Origin: Xiphydria camelus | Taxonomy: Eukaryota; Arthropoda; Insecta; Hymenoptera; Xiphydriidae | Assembly (NCBI GenBank): GCA_963678675.1 | Contig: OY783201.1 | Span: 18,593,769 to 18,657,768, forward strand | Direction: 5' to 3' | DNA length: 64,000 nucleotides | Shown: piece after piece, positions 1 through 11,067 of the stretch | Position numbering within the stretch: position 1 is the first letter of the stretch | How the letters are laid out: every line of letters begins with the position of its first letter | Translations under genes and position numbers: made by a program | Notes under the pieces: model-generated | Told to the model about the DNA's origin: nothing | The model's database searches: none | Seen by the model: only the letters and a program-made list of their open reading frames with translations

Positions 1-2
1 CG

Positions 3-215
3 GTACTGCACAATATTATTAGACGTAGATTGGAGGATATTATTCCATTAGTATCGGATGATGAAAGACATACAATGGACAATATTATCGGAGAAAATGA
101 AGTACCTCACCTTCAATATAATGATAATCGACCAGGTAATATGGGTCTCATTGCGCGGAATGCATTAATTAACGAATATTTTGAAACTTTATTAACTAAC
201 AGAAGGGAACAATAA
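3..215 (+). CDS. C-terminal end of a PIF/Harbinger (HARBI1-like) nuclease, partial
   Basis: An open frame enters from the left edge and stops at 213-215. It begins with VLHNII and ends with a GLIARNALINEYF stretch. VLHN followed by a basic ARNALI..YF tail is what closes HARBI1-like transposases, the DDE nucleases of PIF/Harbinger elements. The DDE residues lie upstream of the window, so activity cannot be judged. The family identification is strengthened by the convergent Myb/SANT-like gene 470 bases downstream, because PIF/Harbinger elements normally carry exactly this pair. A domesticated host HARBI1 is less likely given that neighbour. The true start is outside the window. Confidence 0.75.
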   Translation, partial: VLHNIIRRRLEDIIPLVSDDERHTMDNIIGENEVPHLQYNDNRPGNMGLIARNALINEYFETLLTNRREQ

Positions 216-686
216 TGATACTTTATACGTTTATTAAGAAATTTACAATTATGTAGGTACACATAACTGTACATATATTATCTAAAAAATAAAATTGTTA
301 TATTTCAAGATTCAACGGACATAGAGTATATATATTTCTTTTTGAACTCCTGCAGATGGAAGTACTTACGTCTTTCCATGCTTATAAATCATGGGGGGAC
401 TCATCAATTATTTCATAGGTGAAAAAAATTTTATAGCATACTGAGTGTTATATCTTCACAGTTCGTGAAAGAAAGTAATGACATCCGTGGAAAGATAAAG
501 ATATCTGTTGAAGTACCCATGCTTAGCAGTGAAAAAAAATTAATCTAAGCATATAAATGCCAGTGTGTTGTGAAAATACGAGTGTGCTTCAAATACGAGT
601 TTGCGCACGATTTATAAGCATGAGAAGACGTACTTTCGATATAGGTATAAGAAACTTCTTTCGCTTTGTACCACCTACATAAGGTA
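216..686. other. Spacer between the convergent Harbinger genes
   Basis: AT-rich sequence with no open frame of note. It would hold the 3' ends of both convergent transcripts; an AATAAA-like string (about 287-293) follows the nuclease stop. No other structure was recognised. Confidence 0.5.
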
Positions 687-1871
687 TTAAAAACTCTGTA
701 GCTTCCTTAATTGTATCTCTTTAATTTGTATATCCAATTCGAGACTTTTTAATTCAAATTCAATTATTTCTCGTTCTTCTTTCCTTTTTATTTCACCTTT
801 AAGAGCTTCTAATTGTGTTTTGGCCAATTCTATTTTTATCTCCGCTAGATCACTATATTGCTGAGATATATTAGATTTATTAGAAGCTAATAGTTGAGGC
901 CTTCGTATTTGCTTCCGTCTAGATTCATTACTTTGAACAGACTTATTAACTGTTTGTATGTTTAAACAATGAGATTTCGGAGCTTTTAATAAGGTTGGAG
1001 TATAATTTCCCCAATCGGCCACCGACCGTTTTTCCTCGGTGTCCTTAATTGTAGAACACGATTTTCCGTTCTCCATATAATTAACTGAATTGTTGCTTGC
1101 TGCTGCGTTGAACAATTGTTCTGTATTGTGTCTCTCAACAAATTTATGTTCTGATGGAAGAACTTCTTGTTTTTCCTAAGAATGGAATACACTATTATGT
1201 AAATATAACTAATATAAGGAGATAACATAATTGTTGACAGTTTATAAATATTACCATGCCAACATTTTCCATTCCAACATTTCTAATGCACCGCATCTCC
1301 TCTTCCGTTAAACCGTCTTCTAATATTTCCACATCATAATTATTGTAGTTTTTATTTGCAGGTTCGTTAGAAGTAGACACCATAGTCGCATCCCCATCAA
1401 ACTCGTTACATAAACCTATTATTTTAAAAGTGAGAAATAATTTTTTGGAATATCTACATAACTTAATACTTGCAAAGTCAAAAGAAATCAGCGGTATTTA
1501 CCTCTAACGGTTTTCATATTCATCAACGAAAGAGTTGCTTGAAATGTTGGGTCATTAATTTTCGCTGCCGTACCACCACCTGTTTTTAATATTTCCATCT
1601 TTTCCCTCGAAAATTCTTTTCTTACTTCTTTCTTTTTATTATCATAAAACTTTTTCAAAGATTCCGTACTACGGTGTGTATTATTAGGTGATAACGTATT
1701 GAATTCCTCGGTTATCTGCTGCCATGCACGATCTTTATCCTTCCAAGTAATTTTATCAGTTTTTTTACACTCGATTATATGTTTATAATGTTCTATGATA
1801 TTTAAGAGTGCAAACTTTTCCTCGTTTGTATAATTTGCTGCTCTAACTTTTTTGGCTACTGAAACCTCCAT
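687..1871 (-). CDS. Harbinger Myb/SANT-like DNA-binding protein, three exons
   Basis: Spliced gene on the minus strand, predicted from phase-compatible splice sites: exon 1 1871-1502 (donor GTAAAT), exon 2 1415-1255 (acceptor ATAATAG, donor GTAATA), exon 3 1175-687. The three pieces join with no stop and give 339 codons. Residues about 5-85 form a Myb/SANT-like helical domain of the Myb_DNA-bind_5 type, with YTNEEKFALLNIIEHYK and W..I..EFN. Exon 2 is acidic; exon 3 ends in a charged coiled coil with E/K/I/L heptads. In PIF/Harbinger elements the Myb-like partner binds the subterminal DNA and brings the nuclease into the nucleus. The frame seems undamaged, so the element may be young. The start chosen is the ATG at 1871, at the head of the conserved domain; an open frame runs further upstream but looks unrelated. 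Confidence 0.72.
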
Positions 1872-2750
1872 TCTTGTACTTGATAGATGTTTATATTTCA
1901 AAATTTTATGTACTTCGGTATACCACTCGCAATGCGAACCGAAGGAAGACTGGAGGAGGCAAACGCTTTTCAAACATCCAAGAACCGAAAATTTGCTTAC
2001 CAGATGTGACGAAAATCATTGCTGGTGAGATAAATTTTTATGGCAATACAATTGGGAATTCAAGAGAAGCGGTACTCACTCTGGTGGCTATAATGGTGAA
2101 CTAGTTTCTGCCACATTATTTCCTAACCACACAATTGGGGACTGTAAAACACACCTTTTTATCGATTGTTTACCATTGATTTTTATTAATTTTGTGCCTC
2201 TCGTTTACTGTTGTTCTTTTCTAATTTGTTACTACTAATGACAGAGTGGCAGTGGTTAGACACAAGTGGACACAAAATTAAACCATTAGCTCTTTCTGCT
2301 GGAGCCTGCCAATCAGTCGGTGGTTCTAATAGAAGTGTGTCGACCATAGGACTTGTGTCATGAATGGAAAGCGCCCAATGTGGCAGAAACTGGTTCCAGT
2401 AATAGCCACCTGGCGCTGCGACTCTTAATTTGAATTCCCAATAGGCAATAGGAACCCTCGACCCGGCCGTTACCGTGAGGCCTGGCATGGATGTCACCAC
2501 CGTGTTGATTTCATAATATCGTACACATTTAAAACTGAAAGTCGATTTTCAATTTCCCCGGTCTTTCAGTCGACTATATCCGAGGCTACTAATCTAGAAA
2601 CATTAAAATCACTACGAATCTCTCCCTTAGTAAAGCCGAACTTAGTTATGATTTGTGCAACAGTTTTGAAATTTAAGTAATACTTAGTTTTAAGTGGTAC
2701 TTAGTTAAGGTTCACTTTCTAAACAGGTTGGTGCAACCAGGCCTTAGGGG
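1872..2750. other. Region upstream of the Myb-like gene; no gene recognised
   Basis: This should contain the second end of the Harbinger element, but no terminal repeat could be matched because the other end is outside the window. A 104-codon frame at 2186-2500 (-) has no recognisable domain. From about 2580 the sequence becomes a mosaic of short AT-rich direct repeats (ACTTAGTT). Confidence 0.4.
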
Positions 2751-3626
2751 CCTATTTTACGGATCCGACAAGTCACTCCGATTGGCTGTGACAGAAAGTG
2801 GTGGTGGGGGAAATCTGTCGGACACACCGTCGGTATTTTTCGTCGTACGAAAGTTGAGCAGTGTCGAACTTCAAGCGACGGTTTCGTGCGACAAAAAATA
2901 GAGTCGTGTGCATGGCCGGGTGATGGCGCGACATTATGTTACGTTCAACGCCACCGATGGCTATCTGAGAAATATTGATACATCCTGAACAGTAGGCCTA
3001 TTCTGTAACTTGTTACGATCCGTAACGACGGTTGTCGTTAGCATTAGTCCAATCAGGACCCCCATCACAACGGAATACTTGATCCTGATTGGACTAATGC
3101 TAACGATAACCGTCGTTACGGGCCGTAACGAGTTACTGTAGGCCTATTCTGTAACTCGTTACGATCCGTAACGACGGTTGTCGTTAGCATTAGTCCAATC
3201 AGGACCCCCATCACAACGGAATACTTGATCCTGATTGGACTAATGCTAACGACAACCGTCGTTACGGGCCGTAACGAGTTACAGAATAGGCCTACAGAAT
3301 AGGCCTACAGCGAAGCCGAGAAGCTCCCTTCGACTTGTCTTGTCTTAGCTCGTATTGTTCAATGCGTGCGTTTTTTGATTTTTTTGTCACACGTATTTGT
3401 GAATTCATTTTACGTATTATAATGAGGAGCCGGACTGCCAAACTTCACCACTTGGCGGAACCACCATTTCCAGACTGTCGCAGCGACTAACAGAAGTGTC
3501 GTCAATCGACCATATTTCATGCATCCGACAAAATACCTGCGACGGACCCCCCACCCGATTTTTGCACAACCAATCGGAGTGACTTGCCGTATACGACAAT
3601 CCGACATGTCGGATCCGTGAAATATT
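2751..3626. mobile_element. Non-autonomous TIR element
   Basis: The left end (ATTTTACGGATCCGAC, then AAGTCACTCCGATTGG) is repeated inverted at the right end (CCAATCGGAGTGACTT ... GTCGGATCCGTGAAAT). The right arm has an extra ~20 bases after the first block. No coding sequence is seen. It was later invaded by the tandem palindromic MITEs at 2993-3297. Superfamily unknown: no target duplication could be fixed. Confidence 0.55.
2993..3297. mobile_element. Two tandem copies of a palindromic MITE
   Basis: Each ~147-base copy is a near-perfect hairpin built on TAGGCCTATTCTGTAACT...GTTACAGAATAGGCCTA, with the arm CGTAACGACGGTTGTCGTTAGC and a short loop around CCCATCACAACGG. The second copy starts at about 3138 and shares its first terminus with the end of copy 1. 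A spare terminus (CAGAATAGGCCTA) follows at 3295-3308. Nothing is coded. Confidence 0.8.
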
Positions 3627-3774
3627 AAGGCCATCACACGTGAAAAAACGTAAGCAGTAACAGTAAGGATTCACCAATCAGAAAGCCTGTTTAAGCATAA
3701 TTCCGTAAGAATTATATTTCTAATTGGTCAATCCTTACTGTTACTGCTTACGTTTTTTCACGTGTGATAGCCTT
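3627..3774. mobile_element. Palindromic MITE
   Basis: AAGGCCATCACACGTGAAAA at the left is repeated inverted as TTTTCACGTGTGATAGCCTT at the right. The arms (CGTAAGCAGTAACAGTAAGGATT) are nearly identical and surround a ~45-base loop. It abuts the right end of the preceding TIR element. Confidence 0.75.
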
Positions 3775-3950
3775 TAGCCTTATTGGTTACCCAAGTGTCG
3801 CTGGCGACACGTTGAAGCTCTCAGAACGACGCTTTACGCTCACTTGGAGCGCTCGGTAGCATGTGCGTTCGGCAGATTTTTGCTGAGCTACTCCACAACT
3901 GTTGCGGAGCGGTATGATCTGCTGAACGCACCCATTGTCACCACTAGAAT

Positions 3951-4894
3951 GGGTGCTTTCCATTTACACGACTCCCAGCGACTTTTGTGTCGACTCGTGT
4001 CGACTCTCATCACAAGGGTAATGGAACGCTCGCTAGGCTAGTAGAGCGGTAAATTCGAATATTTTCTATACTAATTTAGGATTGGAGGGGTATACATAGA
4101 TGCAAAACCCGCCAAGTCACATTTATAGCAATTCACATTTATAGCAATTTTATGAATATACTTATAGCATAAGTATATTCATAAAATCTTTGAACTGGCT
4201 ACAGTATAAAACGTAAGTATAAAACGTTTTCAAACATAATAGTAATACTCATTATTAATATACATTTTTAAGTATATATGTAAAATCTTACATTTTTGGA
4301 AAGATTATTAATGTAAGTAAATAGTGTAAAATTTATTTATTTCACGCATTCAGCATTTCAGATGAATGTGTATACAAAATAATGCTAACCTCAAATGTGA
4401 CTCGCTTAAAAAAATACACATTTTTAAAGTATATATGTAAAATCTTACACTTTTTGAAAGATTATTCATTTATTTATTTCACGCATTCAGCATTTCAGAT
4501 GAATGTGTGTACAAAATGATGCTAACCTGTACGGATATGTACAATCGACCTGGTATTTACGAATGAATAACTAAAATCTACGGATCTAATACAGATACTA
4601 CAGATATACTACAGATAGTATCTACAGATTACTGCAAATAATTACATTTTTCACCTACCTTCATTTTCTTCAATCAGACTTTGCATTAACTTTCCATTAT
4701 ATATTTTTCCTTTGCCCCGTTCGTTCAAACTTTCGCTCCTTTTACACTCAAACTCAGAGTGAACTCAACTCTCTAGCGGAGTCTGTTTGAGGTGACTCGT
4801 GTCGCCATCTCACGGCGACACAAACTAAATGGAAAGCACTTTCGGCGACACGAGTCGACTCGTGTCGACTTGTGTCAGTAAAAGGAAAGCACCC
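3951..4894. mobile_element. TIR element beginning GGGTGCTTTCC
   Basis: Termini are GGGTGCTTTCCATTTACACG and GTAAAAGGAAAGCACCC, followed on each side by GTGTCGACTCGTGTCGAC-like boxes. The flanks share AAT, so the target duplication may be 3 bases. Inside are a short palindrome (about 4135-4190) and an approximate direct repeat (4258-4392 against 4416-4529, both ending GATGCTAACCT-like). No transposase frame, so non-autonomous. Confidence 0.65.
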
Positions 4895-5629
4895 AATACA
4901 CACACACACACAGTGCGTACGGTGTTCCAACAGAAATCCCTGACTAGTCAAATTTCGCACATGCGCACTACGGTACAAATCACCAACTGTCGGGAATTTG
5001 TCAGGGATTCTCTGCAGTGTTATGTCATTGTTATGTCATGAACAAATGTGACGTTACGTCACATTTTCATAGAACGATAGTCCTTTGAACAAGTCTACAT
5101 GAAACGACACCGCCACATTTTCCGCTACAGAATGCGGGCTGTTCAAAGGACGCTTCGTTTAAGACGCGCTATTAGTATATCGCCTTTTTCTTCGCGTACA
5201 TTCTTGTAGAGTAATGGTCACTCGAGGGATGAGATAGGGTAGGTAGGAGGAGAGCGGACTCTGCACTTTCTCACGGCTCGAGAACAACGGGAGCGGACGC
5301 TGCAACTTTCTCACGGCTCGAGAACAACGAGAGGCCATAAACCATTTTTTAGCCCATTCGCGGAAAACTCTCGCCAACGCAGGACGCGTGCATCCGTAGA
5401 AAGAAGCATCGACGCATCTGGAAGACGTTACGGACACCCGAAGCCTCCGTCTTCGAGGAAACACCCCGTCGCGAGAACTCACCCCGAGTGGACAGGATCC
5501 CCCTCCCGGGCGACGCCGGGAGGGACTTGAAACGTCGGAGGAAGAAATGTAGAATAGACGAAAATCGCCCCTTCCTTCCTCGCTCGCCTATATGTTCTTT
5601 TCTTATATAGAAGTAAGCTAGTGTAAGTA
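4895..5629. other. No gene recognised
   Basis: Contains a short CA run (4898-4912) and a 25-base direct repeat, ACTTTCTCACGGCTCGAGAACAACG, at about 5265 and 5303. The overlapping frames on the minus strand (5159-5642) have no recognisable domain. Confidence 0.4.
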
Positions 5630-5842
5630 CACCCGGGCTCACGGAATCTGTCGCTGGTGACTTTTTTTAAATGTTATTTTTAAACGTACTAACCAATGAT
5701 TAATCAATCCTCGTGCTTTCATTAACGAGAGTAGACGTCACCGTAGCTAATGAGGGCATGAGAATTAATTGTTCACTGGTTAGTACGTTTAAAAATAAGG
5801 TTTAAAAAAAGTCACCAGCGACAGATTCCGTGAGCACGGGTG
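5630..5842. mobile_element. TA-flanked MITE, copy 1
   Basis: Ends CACCCGGGCTCACGGA and TCCGTGAGCACGGGTG, each flanked by TA. Long arms include TCGCTGGTGACTTTTTTTAA and its complement. A diverged second copy lies at 18948-19158 with the same ends, arm order and length (213 against 211 bases). TA duplications point to a Tc1/mariner-type mobiliser. Confidence 0.82.
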
Positions 5843-6196
5843 TACGAGGAAATGCAGGGGGGTGGACTCCGCGTCTCTGGAGAGAACTAGAGAAGATCGA
5901 GTAGAGTAGCTCTCAGTCTTTTTGCGATCAGGAGTCGAAGCCAGTCGTCGGATAATCAGAGCCGCAGCTAGACGCTAAGGTTGAGGCAAGGCTATAGTCA
6001 TTTCAAGCTGGTAAATAAAGGCGTTTCTCTTTCTTTTATAAACCCTTTCGTTTCTTTCTTTTCCTTCTGCCGATCATCCACGGACGAGGCTGCACGTTAG
6101 TACTTTGGCGGAGCAACGGACCCCAGCGCCGCGACGTCCGCCGGGGAGCTAAGGACGTAACAGCAGGAACAAACCTAGCAGGTTAAACGATAAAGC
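5843..6196. other. Possible LTR-like fragment
   Basis: GC-richer than its surroundings, with GGTAAATAAAGGCG (polyadenylation-like AATAAA) at about 6011, a pyrimidine tract, then CTTTGGCGGAGCAACGGACCCC at about 6102, which resembles the junction downstream of a retroelement LTR. No partner LTR was seen, so this is only a suggestion. Confidence 0.25.
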
Positions 6197-6197
6197 G

Positions 6198-6341
6198 GGG
6201 TTCAGATGGGTGCGGAAGGCATGCGGAGTGCGGCATGCGGATCGGTGCGGATTGGCAGGCAGTACGCACGCGGAAGAGCTGATTGGCTAACGGTGTTTCT
6301 GCATGCCGCACTCCGCATGCCTTCCGCACCCATCTGAATTT
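6198..6341. mobile_element. Palindromic MITE rich in GCATGCGG
   Basis: TTCAGATGGGTGCGGAAGGC at the left matches the complement of GCCTTCCGCACCCATCTGAA at the right. The arms also share GCATGCGGAGTGCGGCATGC. The loop is ~55 bases. It lies 360 bases upstream of the THAP start codon, so it may sit in the promoter region. Confidence 0.75.
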
Positions 6342-6702
6342 AACTAGTCGCAGACTTCTTGATGGCACAAACCTAATGTACCTATTTGCCGCGTTTTGCT
6401 ATTCTCGTCTAAAGAGATGGTTAATGTGGGTTGGATATATCGGTGTCATGATTAATAGCGATTGTTAATAAAATATCGCGGAATCTCTATTTCTGATAGT
6501 GATTTACAGTTTCTTTCTACAAGAAATTACAGTTGTCTACTTACGCAAAGTGTGTATTAAATATTTCGTATTCCTAAGTTAACCTCAATTCGTTGGAATT
6601 TATTCTTTTCGCGGTAGTTTGTTTAAACATCGTCGACGAACTTTATTCAAAAGTGCAGTATTACAATAGATGTAAAAAGTTTAACTTCGCTCGACAGCGA
6701 TA

Positions 6703-6973
6703 ATGAGTAGTGTTATTACGTATAGCAGTGTTCGCTGTGCATGTAGCGTAGTTGACTGCAAAAGTCAGTATGTGCGAATGTTTCAATTTCCAAAACCGAC
6801 TTCGGACATAAATCGTTTCTTAAAGTGGTTATCCGCTAGTGGAAATGAAACACTTTTGAATGTGCCGGAAGGGAAGATCTGCAAGAGGAAGATATGTGAA
6901 CGACATTTCGAAGATAAATATTTTCTGAGAACAAAATTGAGTAAATCTGCTGTGCCAACTTTGAATCTACCAG
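6703..6973 (+). CDS. THAP-domain protein, exon 1
   Basis: The ATG at 6703 opens a frame holding a full THAP zinc finger: CACSVVDCKS (C-x5-C), MFQFPKP, a basic helix region with W, then ICKRKICERHFE (C-x2-H) and the closing AVPTL. THAP domains are C2CH sequence-specific DNA-binding modules found in animal transcription factors and in P-element transposases. After NLP a donor AG|GTAGTT ends the exon in phase 1. If read through, the frame stops within 8 codons, so splicing is expected. The exon at 22009 starts with the two bases needed to complete the codon. No P-element transposase signature follows, so a host transcription factor is the better reading. It is the only clearly non-mobile gene in the window. 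Confidence 0.78.
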
Positions 6974-8497
6974 GTAGTTATTCGCTAGTAGAGTAGGTAC
7001 ATAGGTGAGAGTTGAGATTGCATAGAGGTTGTCCAATCGCGATGTTTCCATCCATATAGCACCAAACTCTTGGATACTAGCAATATGGTTCAATCTATGT
7101 AATCGATTCAATCGCTATCGTATCGCTAGGGGTAGCAGAGTATTGGCTGAACACACCCATTACAGAAACATTCCTGCAGTGTTGCAAAGTTGCAGATTCC
7201 TTACAGGAGTGTGTCTGCAATATTATATGTTGTATAGGTAGCATGTGTAATTTCACTATAAAAAAAATTGTGTTAAAGATATAAAGATTTTATCTAATAT
7301 ATTTTAATTATAAAAATTAACATACTTTGTTATGAAGAGTTTATAAGGAAATATATTAATTTTCATAAGTACATATTTATTGAAAAATTACTTTATGTAA
7401 AAGTATATCAAAAATACACATTTTTTGGATAATTTTATTATCCCAAATAGCTAGCTGAAAGCTGTATTTTTGATATATTTTTATACATATAAATCTTTTT
7501 CCCAATCCATTTAACAATGAAGATTAGTTGTACTTTCTTGTGAAATTTGTACTAGATATTTGTCAAACTACGTAGTTATATTAAATTGATTATAAATTTC
7601 ATAACGAAGTATATTAATTTTCATAATCACACGGTTGATGAAAGCTTTATATGGAATTAGAATTATATTAAGTTTAATACAATTTTTTTTACAGTGAACC
7701 CAGATAGCGAATAATCAGAAAGAGTTCTAAGACAACTCAATTTGTAGGCTTTTAAAGAAATTCATTATTTTTACTCATAAAGAGTTAAAGGGAGTTGTAT
7801 TTTAGAATACAGAAAGACTATAATATAATATACTTTCAGACTTATTGTGGGTGCTTCAAAAGAGTTTGTCTTTATTTCATCATCAAGAGTTCAGAAAGAG
7901 CTCATAGCCTTTCTCGTGAGTAAAAGTATGGCACGATTTCATAAAAGGCTCGGGTAACACAGAGTCCTCTTCTTTGCAGCCTGACTGATTTCAGATAGCA
8001 GGCATACGAGAGACAGTACTTACACCAGACAATCTGCTGGAGACTGTTCCCTTCTTATAGGTCGTCTAGAGAGTGCCTACTAATGAGGTTCTTCCTCATT
8101 GATGTCTCTCTTATACACCGTAGAGTCCGGCCTATATTTTCAAGACTTCTATATTTTCGTGACAACAAAATCAGATTCGAAAGCAATCTTTTACCAGTCT
8201 TTGGTTTTCATCAACATATTCTCACTAAAAACTAAAAGAATTCTTTGAAACAACTTTTTAAATACTTTCCGACACATTCTGAATTAGCACGATAGTTATA
8301 ATGAGACTGGTTGTGGTGTGGTTGGGTGCGGGTGAATTATCTCATGAACTGCTCAAGCAGCTAATCCAAACTAAAGCGCCTTTAAGGCGAACAAATACGA
8401 AAACATTTTCTAATGTGAAAGTTACATAGTTTTGAGGAGGAAAGATTATTGTAAAATTTGTCTGATCACAGATAGCATCACTTTCACGAAATTTACC
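6974..8497. other. THAP intron 1, first part; no gene
   Basis: AT-rich intronic sequence. A weak inverted pair AAAAATACA...TGTATTTTT at 7408-7472 surrounds a short loop, and short repeats of AAAGAGTT occur at 7717-7890. Nothing coding or structured was recognised from 7900 to 8497. Confidence 0.5.
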
Positions 8498-8501
8498 TTA
8501 A

Positions 8502-9494
8502 GGAGGATCGTCAGGGAAATGACTTCTCAGAAATCGTAGTTGAACATTTTTTTAAATACTTGTGAACTTATTTTAATAAGAGAACAAAAAATCAAACAAT
8601 TTCACTCTACAGTTTTCTCGTAATTAATTTTTAAAACTTACGAAATTAGCATTGAGTCTCATGGGGAGCATATTTCAAATGCACAGAACTTGCGATTTTC
8701 AACCGAAAAAAATTCTGGAAATTATGAAATAAGTTTCAACGCCACACGAACTTCTTTTTACTAAATTATAAAGAATTTTCACTATACAGTTTTTTTAATA
8801 TAAAGGAAAAACTGTCGAAAAATTCAAAAGTTTTCATGTACTCGTCCGCCATATGCAAAAACGTGGCAACATCTCACTACGTGACGTCACAAGCTATTGC
8901 TCTTTCTCACTAACCAGTTTTCCAACTTGAGATTGAGGTTATAAACAGACGTCATGAACCGCTTCAACGCGTTGTCCGTCGATAAGAATTCTGTTTAACC
9001 TACCGATTTGCTACCGACTAACAAATACACTTTCTCACTAACCAGTTTTCCTTTCCATCGTAAAGTTTGAGCACGTGAAGAATTATACCTACATGTCTTG
9101 GCAGTTCTTTTACGTCTGTTTATATACTCGCAAACTTGAGATTGAGGTTATAAACAGACGTCATGAACCGCTTCAACGCGTTGTCCGTCGATAAGAATAC
9201 TGTAACCTACCGATTTGCTACCAACTTACGAATGTTGAAATGCTATGTTGCTACGTTTTGCACACATTTTACATATTTAAAATAAATTAAGTTTGAAGTT
9301 ATAAAATTGTTTTCGAATATTTATCTTACTTTTTAGGTTGAAAGTAACAAAAAGAAAAAAGAATTCAGCACCTATACTTATTATTGCAGTTTTTATAAAA
9401 CTTGAAATTTTACTATTTGAAATTGGCAACACACGTCGATTTCTTTGTTCTTTTTCCCCTTCTACTTCACACCGAAGAGCACTGACGATCCTCC
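8502..9494 (+). mobile_element. TTAA-flanked element, family 1, full copy
   Basis: Ends GGAGGATCGTCAG and CTGACGATCCTCC are flanked by TTAA at 8498-8501 and 9495-9498, the signature of piggyBac-type (or Kolobok) insertion. It has an internal direct duplication: CTTGAGATTGAGGTTATAAA...GTCGATAAGAAT occurs near 8934 and again near 9132, about 198 bases apart. A partial inverted copy at 35575-36178 has only one unit. No transposase frame. Confidence 0.85.
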
Positions 9495-9498
9495 TTAA

Positions 9499-10464
9499 CC
9501 CTACGTTAGGCGCGCCCCTTTTTGTAACATGGTTAGGCGCGTGGGCTACAATTGTAGCCCAATTTGAATTTGATATAAAATCAAATTGTGCCTATTTGGA
9601 GCTGGTTTATTCATGGGGTATACTCAGTAAGATGTACTAAATTGTAAAAAATACAAATTCCTTGTTTTAACATTTAAATGTATTGTTAAAAGTGCATAAA
9701 ACCTAATGATGACATTTTCGTGCCTTATTTCGCAAGCACCTCACATGTAATACTAAAAAATAAGTATATATTTATCTTTAGTAGCAAGACTTTACATTTT
9801 CAAAACTACACAATACACACTCTGAAATAAACCAAAAAAAGAAAGAAAACAATAAAAAATGGCTGAGTTCTGGAACCTCGAAAATAACGTATTTTTAGTC
9901 CGTCAAGCATATCGTGCAGATATCCCTCATATGTTCTTTGCACGCATCGCAAACAACTTTTACGTGTAGATTTGCCACGTTTCCTCGAAAAAATATGACA
10001 GCGTCTAACAGAGGTTTCTGGTATAATAGGGAGGGGGGGGTGGTACATCCGGAACATTTAGAAGAACTCGCGCTCGTGCTTTGCTCTACGCGCTTTCTTT
10101 TCGGGTCCGCCATTTTGTTTTCAGTAGTTTTTTTGTAATTCATTTAATTGCTATATATACGTGCTGCTAATTAACAAAATAATACTCACTCAAGTTAGTA
10201 AAACCTAACGAAATCCAACATTTCTACTATCCGAAAAATGTTACGCTGTTAGGCGCGCGGGCTACAATTGTAGCCCAGACGACTTTGAGCACAAAAACAA
10301 ACAACAACCACTCATCTCAAGTGTGTGGGGACACACTAATCTGGTAGAGCGATGTAATTTGAACAGCTATTGAGAAGGGCGCTAGGATTTGATTATTTTT
10401 CTGAGATTTATTACTATTCGAAGAAGCGTGGGCTACAATTGTAGCCCGCGCGCCTAACGTAGGG
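9499..10464. mobile_element. TTAA-flanked piggyBac-like deletion derivative
   Basis: Ends CCCTACGTTAGGCGCG and CGCGCCTAACGTAGGG are flanked by TTAA at 9495-9498 and 10465-10468; the left TTAA is shared with the preceding element. The perfect palindrome GGGCTACAATTGTAGCCC appears three times: 9543-9560, 10259-10276 and 10430-10447. On the minus strand a degenerate piggyBac-like transposase remnant remains. Confidence 0.88.
9895..10110 (-). pseudogene. piggyBac-like transposase remnant
   Basis: Minus-strand reading starts MADPKRKRVEQSTS, a basic N-terminus, and runs directly into segments that resemble the piggyBac C-terminal cysteine-rich tail: RRCHIFSRKRGKSTRKSCLRC in one frame and VVCDACKEHMRDICTICLTD in another. 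The central DDD catalytic core is absent, so this is an internal-deletion derivative that joined the two ends of the gene, then took frameshifts. It supports assigning the surrounding TTAA element to piggyBac rather than Kolobok. Confidence 0.6.
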
Positions 10465-10468
10465 TTAA

Positions 10469-10924
10469 GGATGCTATTGCGGGGTGGACATGTAGGAGGT
10501 GAGACGCAGGGGATTCTATTGTTTTCCTACAGAGATCCAATCTCTGAACAAAAAAAAAATTTTTTTCTAATAATAAATTCGACCATATTTGAGGACTTCT
10601 ATGGTCGGAAAATTTTTTTAATCACTTCAATTTTTTCTCTATTCATTGTATGTGTGAAATTATTGTCTTTATTCATTTTCATTATAATGCAAAAATAATT
10701 TATTTGATTGGAAAAAGTGGCTACGTCGGCGAGAGGAATTATTTTATCGACCTCTCTCTCGTGTAGTGTTGTTGTTAACTGTTATACTCGGGTTTGGTCA
10801 AGGGTAACGCTTAGTTATGTGGATATTAATCTATTTATTAGTGCACGCCTTTACACTTGACTTCTCTCAGACGCCATCTTCCATCCACCTCTGCCCTCTA
10901 TCTCAACTCCTTGTATTACATTAA
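10469..10924. other. Intron 1 sequence without a recognised feature
   Basis: Begins GGATGCTATTGCGGGG directly after the TTAA. A 75-codon frame at 10471 is hydrophobic and low-complexity and is not supported as a gene. Confidence 0.4.
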
Positions 10925-11064
10925 GGGCCGATATTACAATGTCAGGTTAAACCGAAGGTTACAGGTTACCGCTGGTTTTGGTATATTTCGTGTCACACGA
11001 GCATATACCAAAAACAGCGGTAACCTGTAACCTTCGGTTTAAACTGACATTGTAATATCGGCCC
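10925..11064. mobile_element. Harbinger-type palindromic MITE with TAA duplication
   Basis: Ends GGGCCGATATTACAATGTCA and TGACATTGTAATATCGGCCC, flanked by TAA at 10922-10924 and 11065-11067. The arms continue with CCGAAGGTTACAGGTTACCG. A 3-base TWA duplication is typical of PIF/Harbinger elements. Confidence 0.8.
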
Positions 11065-11067
11065 TAA

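Noticed and set aside
2186..2500. 104-codon minus-strand frame
   Set aside because: No domain, no splice or family support, and it sits in repeat-like sequence.
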